Positions 18,844-29,421 are shown, numbered from the stretch's first letter. The stretch is 64,000 nt of DNA from Shewanella sp. UCD-KL21 (GCF_001957135.1 NZ_MPHK01000009.1:62001-126000); one strand, 5' to 3'. Notes: generated by a model from the sequence alone, not told the origin. Program-made: numbers and translations.

Positions 18844-20229
18844 GTGAAAATTAAACGATTTTTTGCCAAGGATATGCGCTCAGCATTAGCTCAAGTCAAA
18901 GAGACTTTGGGCTCTGACGCGGTGATCATGTCGAATAAGAAAGTAACTGGTGGCATCGAAATTGTTGCAGCAGTTGACTACGATGAACCTAAAGTTGATG
19001 TTGCCGTAAAATCGCCGGTTGCAGCCTTTATGGATGTGACTGAAGACCGAGTGTCAATTGGTGCTAACAAACCTGCCATTAAAGCGCACACTAAAGTCAG
19101 CCCGCCGCCAGTTGCTGATTCACTGCAGGCGTTATTAGAAAAGCAGCATAGCCGCCTGCAGCAACAAATCTCCCAGCAACATGAAGAGCCGGAATTACCA
19201 GATTGGGCTAAACAGTTAGAAGCAAGCAAACCTGTAGCTAAAGAACCAAGGCAGCATCAGCAACACATTGAGCCGTCTAGATCTTCCAATAAAGGCCATT
19301 CAGCTGAAATGGAAGCGATGCGAGAAGAGATGGCGTCACTGCGCGGTTTGCTAACTCATCAAGTTTCTTCATTAATGAAAGAACAGAAAAAACGCACCGA
19401 TCCTGTGGGCGCAATGCTTGAAAGTAAATTAATTGCCGCAGAGTTCTCGCCTGCTGTCGCTGCCAAGTTATCCAGCCTGAGTCAGCAGTTTTCTCCCGCC
19501 GATTTAGTCAGAGCCTTACCCCAAAGTTTGGCCAATCTACTCGATAACCAAGGTGACGATATTGTCCGTACTGGTGGCGTGGTCGCATTTGTCGGTCCAA
19601 CCGGTGTCGGTAAAACCACCTCATTGGCTAAAATTGCGGCCAGATTTGCCGCTCATCATGGCCCAGAACAAGTTGCGTTAATTACCACAGATCATTATCG
19701 TATTGGAGCCTTTGAGCAATTGGCAACTTATGGCAAAATAATGGGCTGTCCAGTTAAACAAGCACATGATTTAACTGAATTAGAACAAATTCTTTATCAG
19801 TTTAAGAATCGAAAGTTAGTTTTGATTGACACTGCGGGTATGGGGCAACGAGATCTACGCCTTTATCAGCAGTTAGATGATTTGATGGCGAACACCAGAA
19901 TACCCATTCGTAGTTATTTGGTGATGTCGGCAACCTCTCAACGAAGAGTGTTAGTCGATGCCGTAGAACATTTTAAAAGAATCCCGTTATCGGGGTGTAT
20001 ACTGACGAAATTAGATGAGTCAGTATCCATTGCTGGCGCATTAAGTGTATTAATCCAAAACGGGTTGCCATTAAGTTATATTACTGATGGCCAACGCGTT
20101 CCAGAAGATATGCAGGTTGCCGATACGCTTTCATTAGCAAGACAAGCGTTAGCAGCACTAAACGAAACAAAACCTCAAACGTCACCTGACACTGCGTGGT
20201 CAAATGACATGGCCTATGCATTCGAGTAA
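18844..20229 (+). CDS. flhF: Polar flagellum placement GTPase FlhF
   Basis: 461 residues from GTG with AGAGG upstream. A basic N-domain (MKIKRFFAKDMRSALAQVKE), a variable middle, and a C-terminal SRP-type GTPase: P-loop GPTGVGKT at 251-258, LITTDHYRIGAFEQL, LVLIDTAGMGQRD, and TKLDESVSIAGAL. FlhF marks the pole at which the first flagellar components assemble. FlhG, encoded next, stimulates its GTP hydrolysis and limits flagellum number. Confidence 0.95.
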   Translation: MKIKRFFAKDMRSALAQVKETLGSDAVIMSNKKVTGGIEIVAAVDYDEPKVDVAVKSPVAAFMDVTEDRVSIGANKPAIKAHTKVSPPPVADSLQALLEKQHSRLQQQISQQHEEPELPDWAKQLEASKPVAKEPRQHQQHIEPSRSSNKGHSAEMEAMREEMASLRGLLTHQVSSLMKEQKKRTDPVGAMLESKLIAAEFSPAVAAKLSSLSQQFSPADLVRALPQSLANLLDNQGDDIVRTGGVVAFVGPTGVGKTTSLAKIAARFAAHHGPEQVALITTDHYRIGAFEQLATYGKIMGCPVKQAHDLTELEQILYQFKNRKLVLIDTAGMGQRDLRLYQQLDDLMANTRIPIRSYLVMSATSQRRVLVDAVEHFKRIPLSGCILTKLDESVSIAGALSVLIQNGLPLSYITDGQRVPEDMQVADTLSLARQALAALNETKPQTSPDTAWSNDMAYAFE

Positions 20230-20233
20230 AGAT

Positions 20234-21115
20234 ATGACCCGAGATCAAGCAAGTGGTTTACGTATGATGAATCAACCAAATAACGATAAAGTAAAAGTAA
20301 TTGCAGTCAGCGGTGGTAAAGGCGGCGTGGGTAAAACCAGTGTGTCGATTAATACCGCGGTAGCACTTGCTGAGAAAGGCAAACGGGTTTTAGTACTCGA
20401 TGCCGATTTAGGACTCGCCAACGTTGATGTGATGTTAGGTATTCGAGCTGAGAAAAACTTATCTCACGTATTATCTGGCGAAGCAGAATTAGACGACATT
20501 ATTGTTCGAGGCCCCAAAGGCATTGGTATTGTACCAGCCACATCAGGCACTCAAGCGATGGTGGAATTAACCCAAGCGCAACATGTTGGATTAATTCGCG
20601 CCTTTAGCGATATGAAAACCCAGTTTGATATTTTAATCGTTGATACCGCAGCGGGTATCTCTGATATGGTGCTGAGTTTTTCCCGTGCCTCACAAGATGT
20701 ATTGATTGTGGTTTGTGATGAACCGACATCAATAACCGATGCCTATGCCCTGATTAAAATATTAAGTCGTGAGCACGGTGTGTTCCGCTTCAAAATTGTG
20801 GCAAATATGGTGCGTAGTTTGCGAGAAGGCATGGAGTTATTCGCCAAGTTAAGTAAAGTAACCGATAGATTTTTAGATGTGGCTTTAGAGCTGGTTGCGA
20901 CAGTGCCATTTGATGAAAATTTACGTAAATCAGTACGTAAGCAGAAGTTGGTTGTGGAAGCATTTCCAAAATCACCAGCGGCCATTGCTTACCACGGTTT
21001 AGCCAATAAAATCATGAGCTGGCCTGTGCCACAACAGCCTGGTGGTCATCTAGAGTTCTTTGTTGAACGTCTTGTTCAGCGCAAAGAAGTAAAAGAGGAT
21101 ACACCGAGTGAATAA
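20234..21115 (+). CDS. flhG: Flagellar number regulator FlhG (FleN)
   Basis: 293-residue MinD/ParA-like ATPase. The deviant Walker A GGKGGVGKT is at 27-35; VLDADLGLANVDVMLG and IVDTAAGISDMVL follow. The first residues include DQASGLR, the DQAxxLR helix by which FlhG activates FlhF GTPase; this supports the ATG at 20234, four bases after flhF, over an upstream ATG at 20204 inside flhF. The C-terminus has a membrane-targeting amphipathic character. FlhG also restrains FlrA/FleQ in relatives. Confidence 0.94.
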   Translation: MTRDQASGLRMMNQPNNDKVKVIAVSGGKGGVGKTSVSINTAVALAEKGKRVLVLDADLGLANVDVMLGIRAEKNLSHVLSGEAELDDIIVRGPKGIGIVPATSGTQAMVELTQAQHVGLIRAFSDMKTQFDILIVDTAAGISDMVLSFSRASQDVLIVVCDEPTSITDAYALIKILSREHGVFRFKIVANMVRSLREGMELFAKLSKVTDRFLDVALELVATVPFDENLRKSVRKQKLVVEAFPKSPAAIAYHGLANKIMSWPVPQQPGGHLEFFVERLVQRKEVKEDTPSE

Positions 21116-21827
21116 AGCCGCCGCGTATACTCAGTTTGATAATAAAACCTCAATTGTTGAACAGTATGCACCGTTGGTAAAAAGAATTGCACATCATATG
21201 TTGGCAAGGCTGCCAGCATCGGTGCAACTTGATGACTTATTGCAAGCTGGGATGATGGGGCTACTGGAAGCATCATCAAAGTTTGATGGCTCTAAAGGCG
21301 CCAAATTTGAAACCTTTGCTGGGATCCGAATTCGTGGCTCGATGATCGACGAAATTCGCCGTGGTGATTGGGTGCCGCGCTCGGTACATCGAAACCAACG
21401 CCGTGTTGCACAAGTTATCGATGAACTGGGTCAAGAATTAGGCCGTGATGCCAGAGATACTGAAATTGCAGAAAAATTGGAAATGTCTCTTGAAGAATAT
21501 CACCATATTTTGAACGATGTTTCAGTAGGAAAAGTTATTGGGATTGAAGACTTAGGTGTTTCAGAAGATGTGATTGTGTCTGATGAATTAACTGAGGATG
21601 AAAGTTTTGATTCTTTAGCTGAAGTGCAGTTTAAATCGGCATTAGCACAAGCAATTACCACTTTACCCGAAAGAGATGCGCTAGTTTTGTCGCTATATTA
21701 TGACGAAGCGTTAAATTTAAAAGAAATCGGTGCCGTTCTTGAGGTCAGCGAGTCGCGTGTTAGCCAGATATTAAGTCAGGCAATGCTGCGTCTCAAAGGC
21801 AAACTCAAGCACTGGACACAGGTATAA
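21108..21827 (+). CDS. fliA: Flagellar sigma factor FliA (sigma-28)
   Basis: 239 residues from GTG, overlapping flhG by eight bases. Regions 2, 3 and 4 are visible: [40 protein letters not shown], and the recognition helix region [20 protein letters not shown]. FliA drives late genes such as flagellin, motor accessories and chemoreceptors, after FlgM export. No FlgM gene is in the window. Confidence 0.96.
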   Translation: MNKAAAYTQFDNKTSIVEQYAPLVKRIAHHMLARLPASVQLDDLLQAGMMGLLEASSKFDGSKGAKFETFAGIRIRGSMIDEIRRGDWVPRSVHRNQRRVAQVIDELGQELGRDARDTEIAEKLEMSLEEYHHILNDVSVGKVIGIEDLGVSEDVIVSDELTEDESFDSLAEVQFKSALAQAITTLPERDALVLSLYYDEALNLKEIGAVLEVSESRVSQILSQAMLRLKGKLKHWTQV

Positions 21828-21868
21828 TTACTAATAAGAGCAACGAATTAAGCTCACCGGAGGAAACC

Positions 21869-22252
21869 TTGGACAAGAATATGAAGATACTGATTGTTGA
21901 TGATTTTTCAACAATGAGACGTATCATAAAGAACTTGTTGCGAGACTTGGGATTTAATAATACTCAAGAAGCAGATGATGGCAATACCGCACTACCAATG
22001 TTACAAAAAAGCGATTTTGACTTTGTTGTAACCGATTGGAATATGCCAGGTATGCAAGGAATTGATTTATTAAAAGCCATTAGAGCTGACGATTCATTAA
22101 AACACTTGCCAGTATTAATGGTAACAGCAGAAGCAAAACGTGAACAAATTATTGCCGCAGCGCAAGCTGGCGTTAATGGCTACGTGGTTAAACCTTTTAC
22201 CGCAGCAACGTTAAAAGAAAAACTCGATAAAATCTTTGAACGTTTAGCCTAA
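21869..22252 (+). CDS. cheY: Chemotaxis response regulator CheY
   Basis: 127-residue single receiver domain starting at TTG behind a strong GGAGG. Key residues: Asp11 and Asp12 (metal), Asp56 (phosphorylation), Thr in VTAEAK, and Lys in VKPF. Phosphorylated by CheA, it binds the FliM N-terminal peptide to reverse the motor. It lies 41 bases after fliA and is followed by its phosphatase gene cheZ. Confidence 0.96.
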   Translation: MDKNMKILIVDDFSTMRRIIKNLLRDLGFNNTQEADDGNTALPMLQKSDFDFVVTDWNMPGMQGIDLLKAIRADDSLKHLPVLMVTAEAKREQIIAAAQAGVNGYVVKPFTAATLKEKLDKIFERLA

Positions 22253-22266
22253 GCAAAGGATAAGTT

Positions 22267-23004
22267 ATGCAGGCAGCAATATCAGGGCTCATAGATCTTG
22301 AGCAAGCCCAGCAACTTGTTAAATTGCTTGAAGATGGACAACAAGAGCAAGCTGATGAGGTCATTCGTGACCTGTCAGTGCCAATACAACGTGAACTGTT
22401 TGATGAAGTTGGCAAGCTGACCCGTCAGTTACACAGTTCACTAAATGACTTTCAATTAGATACCCGTCTGGTTGAACTTGCCAACACCGAAATTCCAGAT
22501 GCAAAAGAAAGACTCAACTTTGTCATTGATATGACAGAGCAAGCTGCAAATAAAACCATGGATGCAGTTGAAGAATGTTTACCTTTGGCCGATACAATAA
22601 TAAATAACATTCAATCGGTCACGCCAATGTGGGACAAATTGATGCGTAGGGACATTTCCTTAGTGGAATTTAAGTCCTTGTGTCATGACGTTCAACATAT
22701 CATGTCCCATAGCGAACATGATTCAAATCGACTAAGAGAACTGCTCAATCAAATATTGATGGCGCAAGATTTTCAAGATTTGACTGGCCAAATGATCCGC
22801 CGAGTTATTGATTTAGTCATCGAAGTTGAAAGCAGTTTAGTGTCTATGCTGACAATCTTTGGCGACAATGCAGCCGACTCGAATCGAGTCATTGATGATA
22901 ATAAAATTGAAGCAGAAGGCCCTATCTTAAATGCTGACACCCGCGAAGACGTGGTGACTGGCCAAGATGAAGTGGATGATCTGCTATCAAGTCTGGGTTT
23001 CTAA
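22267..23004 (+). CDS. cheZ: CheY-P phosphatase CheZ
   Basis: 245 residues forming the long-helix CheZ fold. The catalytic segment is ILMAQDFQDLTGQMIRRV, with the Gln that positions water (DFQDLTGQ). The C-terminal tail EVDDLLSSLGF is the CheY-docking peptide. CheZ shortens the signal by dephosphorylating CheY. It begins 14 bases after cheY with AAGGA upstream. Confidence 0.95.
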   Translation: MQAAISGLIDLEQAQQLVKLLEDGQQEQADEVIRDLSVPIQRELFDEVGKLTRQLHSSLNDFQLDTRLVELANTEIPDAKERLNFVIDMTEQAANKTMDAVEECLPLADTIINNIQSVTPMWDKLMRRDISLVEFKSLCHDVQHIMSHSEHDSNRLRELLNQILMAQDFQDLTGQMIRRVIDLVIEVESSLVSMLTIFGDNAADSNRVIDDNKIEAEGPILNADTREDVVTGQDEVDDLLSSLGF

Positions 23005-23020
23005 TTAGGAGTCAAATTTA

Positions 23021-25330
23021 ATGTCTTTTGATGTTGATGAAGAGATACTCCAGGACTTTTTGATTGAAGCTGGTGAAATTTTAGAGCTTCTACAAGAGCA
23101 ACTCGTCGCTCTTGAAAATAATCCTGATGATGCTGATTTACTGAATGCGATTTTTAGAGGTTTTCATACTGTAAAAGGTGGCGCAGGCTTTTTGAGCTTA
23201 GGCCCTATGGTCGATGTGTGCCACGAAGCTGAAAATACCTTTGATTTACTGCGAACGGGTAAGCGTCAAGTTAATGCCGAATTGATGGACATCATTTTGC
23301 AAGCTGTTGATGCGATTAACTCGATGTTTGCACAGACCCAGCAAGGACAGCCACAAGATGATGCCGACGCCGACTTATTAGCTCGCTTAAAGCTGTTAAG
23401 TTCTGGTGCGCCATTAGCCTCAGAGCTTGCCAGCACGGCAGAAGACTCGTTAATTGCAGAGACATTAATAGAAGATACTTTAGCTGAACAGACGTTAATT
23501 ACCCAGACGTTAGCTGAAGTTGAGCCGATTGCTGCAGACTTAGAAACATCAGTGGGCTCAATTGATGATATCGACGAGAGTGAATTTGAAGCCTTGCTAG
23601 ATGCACTTCATGGCGCAGGAAACAGTCCTACCTCTAAGCCAACAAAAGACCTTATTGATGATACCTCGAGTGCTTCAGGTGCCAATGGTGACACAGCTGT
23701 TGCCAGTGATGAAATCAGTGATGATGAGTTTGAAGCCTTACTGGATGAATTACATGGCGCTGGCAGTTTTAAAGCCGCAAGCACTCCAATTGCAGCGGTA
23801 AAACCTGCGGTAATAGAACAAGAGCCAATTGTTGATGGCGATGATATTACTGACGATGAGTTCGAAAAGTTATTAGACGAATTACATGGTAAAGGTGCCG
23901 CTCCTCAGGCTGTTAGCCCAGCGCCTTCTGCAGTAACTCCCGCGACTCCGGTTTCAGTGCCCGCTTCAATGCCCGCAGATGTTGCACCATCAAAAGCTGT
24001 CTCAAACACAGCTGCGCCAGCACAGCCAAGTGCGGCAGATGCAAGTTCGGTAGAGGCAAGTGCGGCAGAGGCAAAACCAGTGCCAGTCGCTAAAGCTGCC
24101 GCGCCGGTAAAAAAAGCAGAGCCTGCTAAAACCCAAGGCGCCATGCCACAGGGTGAAACCACCGTAAGGGTAGATACTTCGCGCCTTGACCAAATTATGA
24201 ATATGGTTGGTGAGCTGGTGCTGGTACGAAACCGCTTAGTGAGTTTAGGTATTTCTCGCGATGATGAAGAAATGTCGAAAGCACTGGCCAATTTAGATCT
24301 GGTTACTGCCGACCTTCAAGGCGCAGTAATGAAGACCCGCATGCAGCCAATTAAGAAAGTATTTGGCCGCTTCCCAAGAGTGGTTCGCGATTTAGCCCGA
24401 ACACTGAACAAAGAAATAGATTTAATCATGGTCGGTGAAGATACCGATCTTGATAAAAATCTAGTTGAAGCACTGGCGGATCCATTAGTCCATTTAGTAC
24501 GTAACTCGGTTGATCATGGCATTGAAATGCCTATTACTCGCGAAGCGAATGGTAAACCAAGAACCGGTACAATTACGCTTTCAGCAAGCCAAGAAGGCGA
24601 CCATATTCTTCTTAAAATTGAAGATGATGGCGCTGGGATGGATGCTGATAAGCTAAAAGAAATCGCCATTAGCCGCGGGGTTCTAGACGAAGACTCAGCC
24701 GCAAGAATGACTGATAATGAAGCTTATAACTTAATTTTTGCGCCAGGTTTTTCAACCAAAGTTGAAATTTCAGATATTTCAGGCCGCGGCGTTGGAATGG
24801 ACGTGGTGAAAACCCGTATCAGCCAATTAAACGGCACAGTGCATATCGATTCGGTAAAAGGCCAAGGCACCATTTTAGAAATTAAAGTGCCATTGACGCT
24901 GGCGATTATGCCCACATTAATGGTGGATGTTGCTAAGCAGGTGTTTGCCTTACCGCTTTCAAGTGTGAATGAAATTTTCCACCTCGATTTAACTAAAACG
25001 AATGTTGTCGATGGTCAGCTCACTGTCATAGTGCGTGATAAAGCCGTGCCACTGTTTTATTTAGAGCAATGGTTACATCGCAACAAGACCACGCTTATTC
25101 ATGGCGATAAAAAGCAAGGCCATGTGGTGATTGTGCAACTTGGTACCATGCAAATTGGCTTTGTGGTTGATGCATTAATTGGTCAAGAAGAAGTGGTAAT
25201 TAAGCCTTTAGGCAGTATGTTACAAGGCACTCCGGGTATGGCTGGGGCAACAATTACCTCCGATGGTGGTATTGCATTGATCCTTGATGTACCGGGTTTA
25301 TTAAAATATTACGCCAAAAGTAAAAGATAA
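23021..25330 (+). CDS. cheA: Chemotaxis histidine kinase CheA
   Basis: 769 residues. P1 carries the phospho-acceptor His49 ([11 protein letters not shown]). A long, Ala/Pro/Glu-rich linker occupies about 130-375, then come the P3 dimerisation helices, the P4 ATPase ([24 protein letters not shown]) and the CheW-like P5. Within the linker a 15-residue motif, [19 protein letters not shown], occurs three times (near 186-200, 233-247 and 277-291). In Vibrio the corresponding linker holds a region that binds ParP and aids polar localisation; whether these repeats are that site is an inference. CheA phosphorylates CheY and CheB. Confidence 0.95.
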   Translation: MSFDVDEEILQDFLIEAGEILELLQEQLVALENNPDDADLLNAIFRGFHTVKGGAGFLSLGPMVDVCHEAENTFDLLRTGKRQVNAELMDIILQAVDAINSMFAQTQQGQPQDDADADLLARLKLLSSGAPLASELASTAEDSLIAETLIEDTLAEQTLITQTLAEVEPIAADLETSVGSIDDIDESEFEALLDALHGAGNSPTSKPTKDLIDDTSSASGANGDTAVASDEISDDEFEALLDELHGAGSFKAASTPIAAVKPAVIEQEPIVDGDDITDDEFEKLLDELHGKGAAPQAVSPAPSAVTPATPVSVPASMPADVAPSKAVSNTAAPAQPSAADASSVEASAAEAKPVPVAKAAAPVKKAEPAKTQGAMPQGETTVRVDTSRLDQIMNMVGELVLVRNRLVSLGISRDDEEMSKALANLDLVTADLQGAVMKTRMQPIKKVFGRFPRVVRDLARTLNKEIDLIMVGEDTDLDKNLVEALADPLVHLVRNSVDHGIEMPITREANGKPRTGTITLSASQEGDHILLKIEDDGAGMDADKLKEIAISRGVLDEDSAARMTDNEAYNLIFAPGFSTKVEISDISGRGVGMDVVKTRISQLNGTVHIDSVKGQGTILEIKVPLTLAIMPTLMVDVAKQVFALPLSSVNEIFHLDLTKTNVVDGQLTVIVRDKAVPLFYLEQWLHRNKTTLIHGDKKQGHVVIVQLGTMQIGFVVDALIGQEEVVIKPLGSMLQGTPGMAGATITSDGGIALILDVPGLLKYYAKSKR

Positions 25331-25353
25331 AATTCCAATTGATAAGGAATGAA

Positions 25354-26511
25354 ATGGCTACCAAAGTTTTAGTTGTTGATGATTCAAGTTTCTTTAGACG
25401 TCGAGTCAGCGAAATAGTGAATCAAGATGACGATCTCGAAGTGGTGGGTGTAGCAGTCAATGGCCAAGAAGCCATTGACATGGCTGAAAAATTAAAGCCA
25501 CAAGTGATCACCATGGATATCGAGATGCCAGTGATGGACGGCATTACTGCTGTGCGTAAAATAATGGCAACTAACCCAACACCGATACTGATGTTTTCGT
25601 CTTTAACCCATGATGGCGCTAAAGCGACACTTGATGCGCTTGATGCTGGCGCATTGGATTTTTTACCGAAACGCTTTGAAGATATTGCCTCTAAAAAAGA
25701 AGAGGCCATTAAACTATTACAGCTAAGGGTTAAAACCTTAGGCAGAAGACGATTATATAAGCCATTGCCAAGAGCGGTTACGGCTCGAAGTGCAGCAGAT
25801 GCCGCAAACCCTGCAGGCTTGAGAACCACATTAGCATCGAAAACGGCCTTAAATAATCGCTCGCAAGCGAATAATTCAGCGGCCAGTAGCGCCCAAAACG
25901 TCAGTTCTGCCAGCGCCATTAGAGCTAGCGGTAAAAAATATAAAGCCTTGTTGATTGGCACTTCAACGGGGGGGCCTGTTGCACTGCAAAAAGTGTTAAC
26001 GGCATTTCCTGCTAATTACCCTCATCCAATTTTGCTCATACAGCACATGCCGTCAGCCTTTACGCCAGCTTTTGCCAGTCGCTTAAATAGCTTATGTCAG
26101 ATTACGGTAAAAGAAGCGCAAAATGGGGATGTACTGCAACCAGGCTGGGCTTATTTAGCCCCGGGTGGCATGCAATTGATGGTGGAGCGACACGCGACAT
26201 TTGGGCGTTTAAAAGTTATCGCCGGCAATGCTGAGATGAACTACAAACCCAGTGTGGATATTACCTTTGCATCAGCCTCAAAAGTGTTTGGCGGCGATGT
26301 ATTAGCGGTTGTACTTACCGGTATGGGCGCAGATGGTAGAGAAGGCGCTAGAATGCTAAAAGCCGCTGGTGCAACGATTTGGGCCCAAGATGAAGCCAGT
26401 TGTGTGGTGTATGGTATGCCGCAAGCGGTTACCGCAGCAGGTTTATCAACTCATTCAATTGCTATCGACAGTATGGCACAGTCCATTATCAAAGAGACGG
26501 CCCGTGGCTAA
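25354..26511 (+). CDS. cheB: Chemoreceptor methylesterase CheB
   Basis: 385 residues. Receiver domain with Asp9/Asp10 and phosphorylation site Asp55 ([13 protein letters not shown]); an alanine/serine-rich linker; and the methylesterase domain with the catalytic Ser in [12 protein letters not shown], His in LIQHMPSAF and Asp in GMGADGREG. It removes methyl groups from receptors during adaptation. The ATG at 25354 follows AAGGAAT and is preferred to the upstream TTG that overlaps it. No cheR occurs in this window, so the methyltransferase is elsewhere. Confidence 0.95.
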   Translation: MATKVLVVDDSSFFRRRVSEIVNQDDDLEVVGVAVNGQEAIDMAEKLKPQVITMDIEMPVMDGITAVRKIMATNPTPILMFSSLTHDGAKATLDALDAGALDFLPKRFEDIASKKEEAIKLLQLRVKTLGRRRLYKPLPRAVTARSAADAANPAGLRTTLASKTALNNRSQANNSAASSAQNVSSASAIRASGKKYKALLIGTSTGGPVALQKVLTAFPANYPHPILLIQHMPSAFTPAFASRLNSLCQITVKEAQNGDVLQPGWAYLAPGGMQLMVERHATFGRLKVIAGNAEMNYKPSVDITFASASKVFGGDVLAVVLTGMGADGREGARMLKAAGATIWAQDEASCVVYGMPQAVTAAGLSTHSIAIDSMAQSIIKETARG

Positions 26512-26929
26512 GAGCAACAAGGCAATGAACACCCAACAAATGTTAGTGGTGTTTTTATTGATCATCGCGGTTATTACGCTGGCAGGGTTATATTTTGATG
26601 GCGCAAAAACTAACCGTGAATTGTCTCAACAAATTGCGCAGCTCAAAGCATCTCAAGTGTTGTTAATGGTGCCAGATGAGCAAGCGGCGGACATTGCAGC
26701 TTGGCTTCGCACACATCCTGAATCCACCCAAGCATTAGTGCAAAAGGCGGCAAATGGTGAAGCGGTGACATTAAGCTTAGGGCCTGGAACGACAGCTAAA
26801 AATAACCAGCACTCCCAGCCACAGGAACCGCCCAATATACAAACGGTTGAAAATGAGCAAGGGGTAAAAGTGATCCCCTTACCCCATGGTGGGATCAGGA
26901 TAACCACTCGTGAATCAGACTCACTTTAG
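26504..26929 (+). CDS. One-TM protein of unknown function between cheB and parC
   Basis: 141 residues if started at the GTG that overlaps the cheB stop (GTGGCTAA); an ATG at 26525 is possible but its purine run is too close. One transmembrane helix at about 12-30, then a short coiled segment, a region with [20 protein letters not shown], and a polar C-terminal part ending [10 protein letters not shown] do not recognise a family with certainty. Its fixed place between cheB and the polar ParA-like gene suggests a role in the chemotaxis array or motor, perhaps as a membrane-bound accessory. That is inference from position only. Confidence 0.8.
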   Translation: MAKSNKAMNTQQMLVVFLLIIAVITLAGLYFDGAKTNRELSQQIAQLKASQVLLMVPDEQAADIAAWLRTHPESTQALVQKAANGEAVTLSLGPGTTAKNNQHSQPQEPPNIQTVENEQGVKVIPLPHGGIRITTRESDSL

Positions 26930-27002
26930 AGCAGATTGTAATCGAGTGTAGTCAGTTACTAATCAATTGAATAATAACAACAATAAAGCTATGAGGCGTC
27001 AT

Positions 27003-27794
27003 TTGAAAGTTTGGACTATCGCAAATCAAAAAGGCGGCGTAGGTAAAACAACCACGGTTGCCAGCCTTGCCGGCGCGTTAATTAAGCGTGGTCAAAGGGT
27101 ATTGATGATTGATACCGACCCTCATGCATCGCTAGGCTATTATTTAGGGATTGATTCTGAGCAAATTCCCAGTTCACTTTACGATATTTTTCTGGCTCAT
27201 AAGCCGTTATCGTTAGCGGATGTAGAAAAGCACATTGTGCCGACTTCAATTGATGGGTTAGATTTGATCCCAGCCTCAATGGCGCTAGCCACATTAGATA
27301 GAGCTTTGGGACATCAAGAAGGGATGGGGCTGGTTTTACGTAACCTGTTAGCCTTGTTAGATGAAAAATATGATATTGCTATCATTGATTGTCCGCCTAT
27401 TTTAGGGGTGTTGATGGTTAATGCTCTGGCGGCAAGTGAACATATCATCATTCCAGTTCAAACTGAGTTTTTGGCCATAAAAGGCTTAGAGCGAATGGTA
27501 AAAACCATGGCGCTAATGGGGCGTTCAAAGAAAACAGATTACAGCTTTACCATTTTACCAACCATGTATGATCGCCGCACCAAAGCATCACCTGTAGCGC
27601 TACAATCTTTGCAGCTCAGCTACCCTGAGACTTTATGGCCTGATGTTATTCCAGTTGATACTAAATTTAGAGATGCCAGTTTAGCCCATGTGCCACTATC
27701 GCATCATATGCCCAGCAGCCGTGGGATGAAAGCCTACAATCGCTTACTGGATTTTTTAATGTCGAGGGAGTTAACTCATGTCAAAATCGGTTGA
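27003..27794 (+). CDS. parC: ParA-like polar array-positioning ATPase ParC
   Basis: 263 residues from TTG with GAGG six bases upstream; the first residues, MKVWTIANQKGGVGKTT, hold the deviant Walker A motif. IIDCPPILGVL is the Walker B region. In Vibrio, ParC recruits chemosensory arrays to the old pole together with ParP. The gene order here, parC-parP-cheW, matches that system, so ParC is preferred over a plasmid-type ParA; no parB or parS-like repeat is adjacent. It overlaps parP by 17 bases. Confidence 0.9.
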   Translation: MKVWTIANQKGGVGKTTTVASLAGALIKRGQRVLMIDTDPHASLGYYLGIDSEQIPSSLYDIFLAHKPLSLADVEKHIVPTSIDGLDLIPASMALATLDRALGHQEGMGLVLRNLLALLDEKYDIAIIDCPPILGVLMVNALAASEHIIIPVQTEFLAIKGLERMVKTMALMGRSKKTDYSFTILPTMYDRRTKASPVALQSLQLSYPETLWPDVIPVDTKFRDASLAHVPLSHHMPSSRGMKAYNRLLDFLMSRELTHVKIG

Positions 27795-28863
27795 TGAAAC
27801 TGTTTTTGATTTCTTCTCAGTATTATTACAAGAGCCTTCTGGTAAGGCTGTAGATGCGGCTACAAGCTGCGATAAACTGACTTCAATCAGCACTCTACAA
27901 GCGGCTCAACACACAGACTCTGCTGGCAGTGCAGAGGTAGCAGCTACTAATGTCGGCTCCCAGCACAATAGTGAAGATGAATATTTACATGTCACAAGTA
28001 AGTTGACGGCCCCAAGTCCTCGCTTGCAAACAGTCGCGCCGCAAAGTGAATCTTTAAGTTCGTCATTTGCTGAGCCGCAGGTGGATAAAAATGCCTTATC
28101 TAAATTATTGGCGGTAGTCTCTGCACCAGCACCAGTACCAACTTCAGAACAATCTGTTGAATCTCTACCTGAGGTAAAGCAAGCACTTAAAGGTACGGCG
28201 CAACAGGCAGCGCTGGCAATCGCTCAACCTGCAGCGCAGACCGCGAAATTATCTGTAGTGGATAATAAAGATTCTCAAATTTCAGCCGATATAGATAATC
28301 ATCAGCGAGCTTATGTTGAGCCAGCGGTTATTGACGCCAGTAACTCGGCCGCTAAAGCTGAATTAGCATCGATTCCGCCAAGTATCACCACAGATTTACA
28401 AGATGTTTTAGATGATGAATTTCAGGTGTTATTTTTCAATGTGGCTGGGTTAACCCTTGCGGTGCCATTGGTAAGTTTGGGCGGTATCGTAAAAATTGAA
28501 CATATTAATCACCTGATAGGGCGCCCAAAATGGTTTTTAGGGGTACAAACCCGTCGAGATCAAAAGGTGAATGTTGTAGATAGTTGCCGCTGGGTGATGC
28601 CAGAAAAGTACACCGCAGAAATGGCGCAATCTATTGATTATCAATATATCGTTATGCTTGAAAACAGCGACTGGGGACTGGCATGTGAATCCTTAGTTAA
28701 CGCGGTAAAAATTAATAAATCTCATGTCAATTGGCGTGAAAAAGCGGGTAAGCGTCCATGGCTTGCCGGCGTAGTAAAAGAACAAATGTGTGGCATTTTA
28801 AATGTGCAGGCGCTCATTGAAATGCTAGATGCAGGATTAGGTTGTCAAGATTCGATTGTCTGA
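27778..28863 (+). CDS. parP: ParP: array-positioning protein with C-terminal CheW-like domain
   Basis: 361 residues. The first 215 are low-complexity, rich in Ala, Gln, Ser and Pro; the last 140 form a CheW-like domain (FQVLFFNVAGLTLAVPLVSL, VCGI-type MCGILNVQALIEML). In Vibrio ParP, the CheW-like domain inserts in the array by contacting CheA and receptors, and the N-terminal part contacts ParC. The overlapping parC and the following cheW support this identity. It is not a plain CheW, since that gene follows. Confidence 0.88.
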   Translation: MSKSVDETVFDFFSVLLQEPSGKAVDAATSCDKLTSISTLQAAQHTDSAGSAEVAATNVGSQHNSEDEYLHVTSKLTAPSPRLQTVAPQSESLSSSFAEPQVDKNALSKLLAVVSAPAPVPTSEQSVESLPEVKQALKGTAQQAALAIAQPAAQTAKLSVVDNKDSQISADIDNHQRAYVEPAVIDASNSAAKAELASIPPSITTDLQDVLDDEFQVLFFNVAGLTLAVPLVSLGGIVKIEHINHLIGRPKWFLGVQTRRDQKVNVVDSCRWVMPEKYTAEMAQSIDYQYIVMLENSDWGLACESLVNAVKINKSHVNWREKAGKRPWLAGVVKEQMCGILNVQALIEMLDAGLGCQDSIV

Positions 28864-28871
28864 GGTTATTT

Positions 28872-29366
28872 ATGACAGATTCAAGAAATGTAGCAGCGGT
28901 TGCTGCAGGTAAAGAAGATGTAGTTTTACAGTGGGTTACTTTTAAGTTAGATAATGAAACTTATGGTATCAACGTCATGCAAGTTCAAGAAGTATTGCGT
29001 TATACCGAAATTGCCCCCGTTCCCGGTGCGCCTATGTATGTGCTTGGTATCATTAATTTACGTGGCAATGTCGTCACTGTGATTGATACCCGTTCACGCT
29101 TTGGCCTTGATGCTGCAGAAGTTGATGACTCATCGCGTATAGTGATCATTGAAGCTGAAAAGCAAGTGATTGGTATTTTGGTCGATAGCGTTGCCGAAGT
29201 GGTTTACCTGCGCCGCTCTGAAATCGATAATGCCCCGAATGTCGGCACTGAAGAAAGTGCTAAATTCATTCAGGGTGTCAGTAACCGAGATAATGAGTTA
29301 TTGATTTTAGTCGACCTTGATAAGTTACTATCTGACGATGAGTGGGCAGAAATAACTCAGTTATAA
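28872..29366 (+). CDS. cheW: Chemotaxis coupling protein CheW
   Basis: 164 residues, a single CheW domain: FKLDNETYGINVMQVQEVLR, APVPGAPMYVLGIINLRGNV, and a C-terminal LLILVDLDKLLSDDEW. It links chemoreceptors to CheA. The ATG at 28872 has GAGG upstream and lies eight bases after parP; the longer frame starting within parP lacks a ribosome-binding site. Confidence 0.95.
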   Translation: MTDSRNVAAVAAGKEDVVLQWVTFKLDNETYGINVMQVQEVLRYTEIAPVPGAPMYVLGIINLRGNVVTVIDTRSRFGLDAAEVDDSSRIVIIEAEKQVIGILVDSVAEVVYLRRSEIDNAPNVGTEESAKFIQGVSNRDNELLILVDLDKLLSDDEWAEITQL

Positions 29367-29386
29367 GCGTTTTTTACGTTTCAACT

Positions 29387-29421
29387 AAAGCCAGCATTAT
29401 TATTTGCTGGCTTTTGTGTTT
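29387..29421 (+). terminator. Terminator after cheW
   Basis: A ten-base stem (AAAGCCAGCA / TGCTGGCTTT) with an eight-base loop is followed by TGTGTTTT. It ends the chemotaxis run, though the DUF2802 gene begins only about 40 bases later. Confidence 0.8.

Noticed and set aside
25422-25961. 179-codon minus-strand frame opposite cheB
   Set aside because: It is a shadow of the cheB linker and receiver, with no start signal and no conserved pattern.
26967-27003. Earlier start of parC (TTG 26967 or ATG 26991)
   Set aside because: These starts have poor ribosome-binding sites, while GAGG precedes the TTG at 27003 and MKVWTIANQKGG is the normal family N-terminus.
27003-27794. Plasmid or chromosome partition ParA
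   Set aside because: No ParB or parS-like repeat follows; parP and cheW do, which fits the polar chemosensory system.
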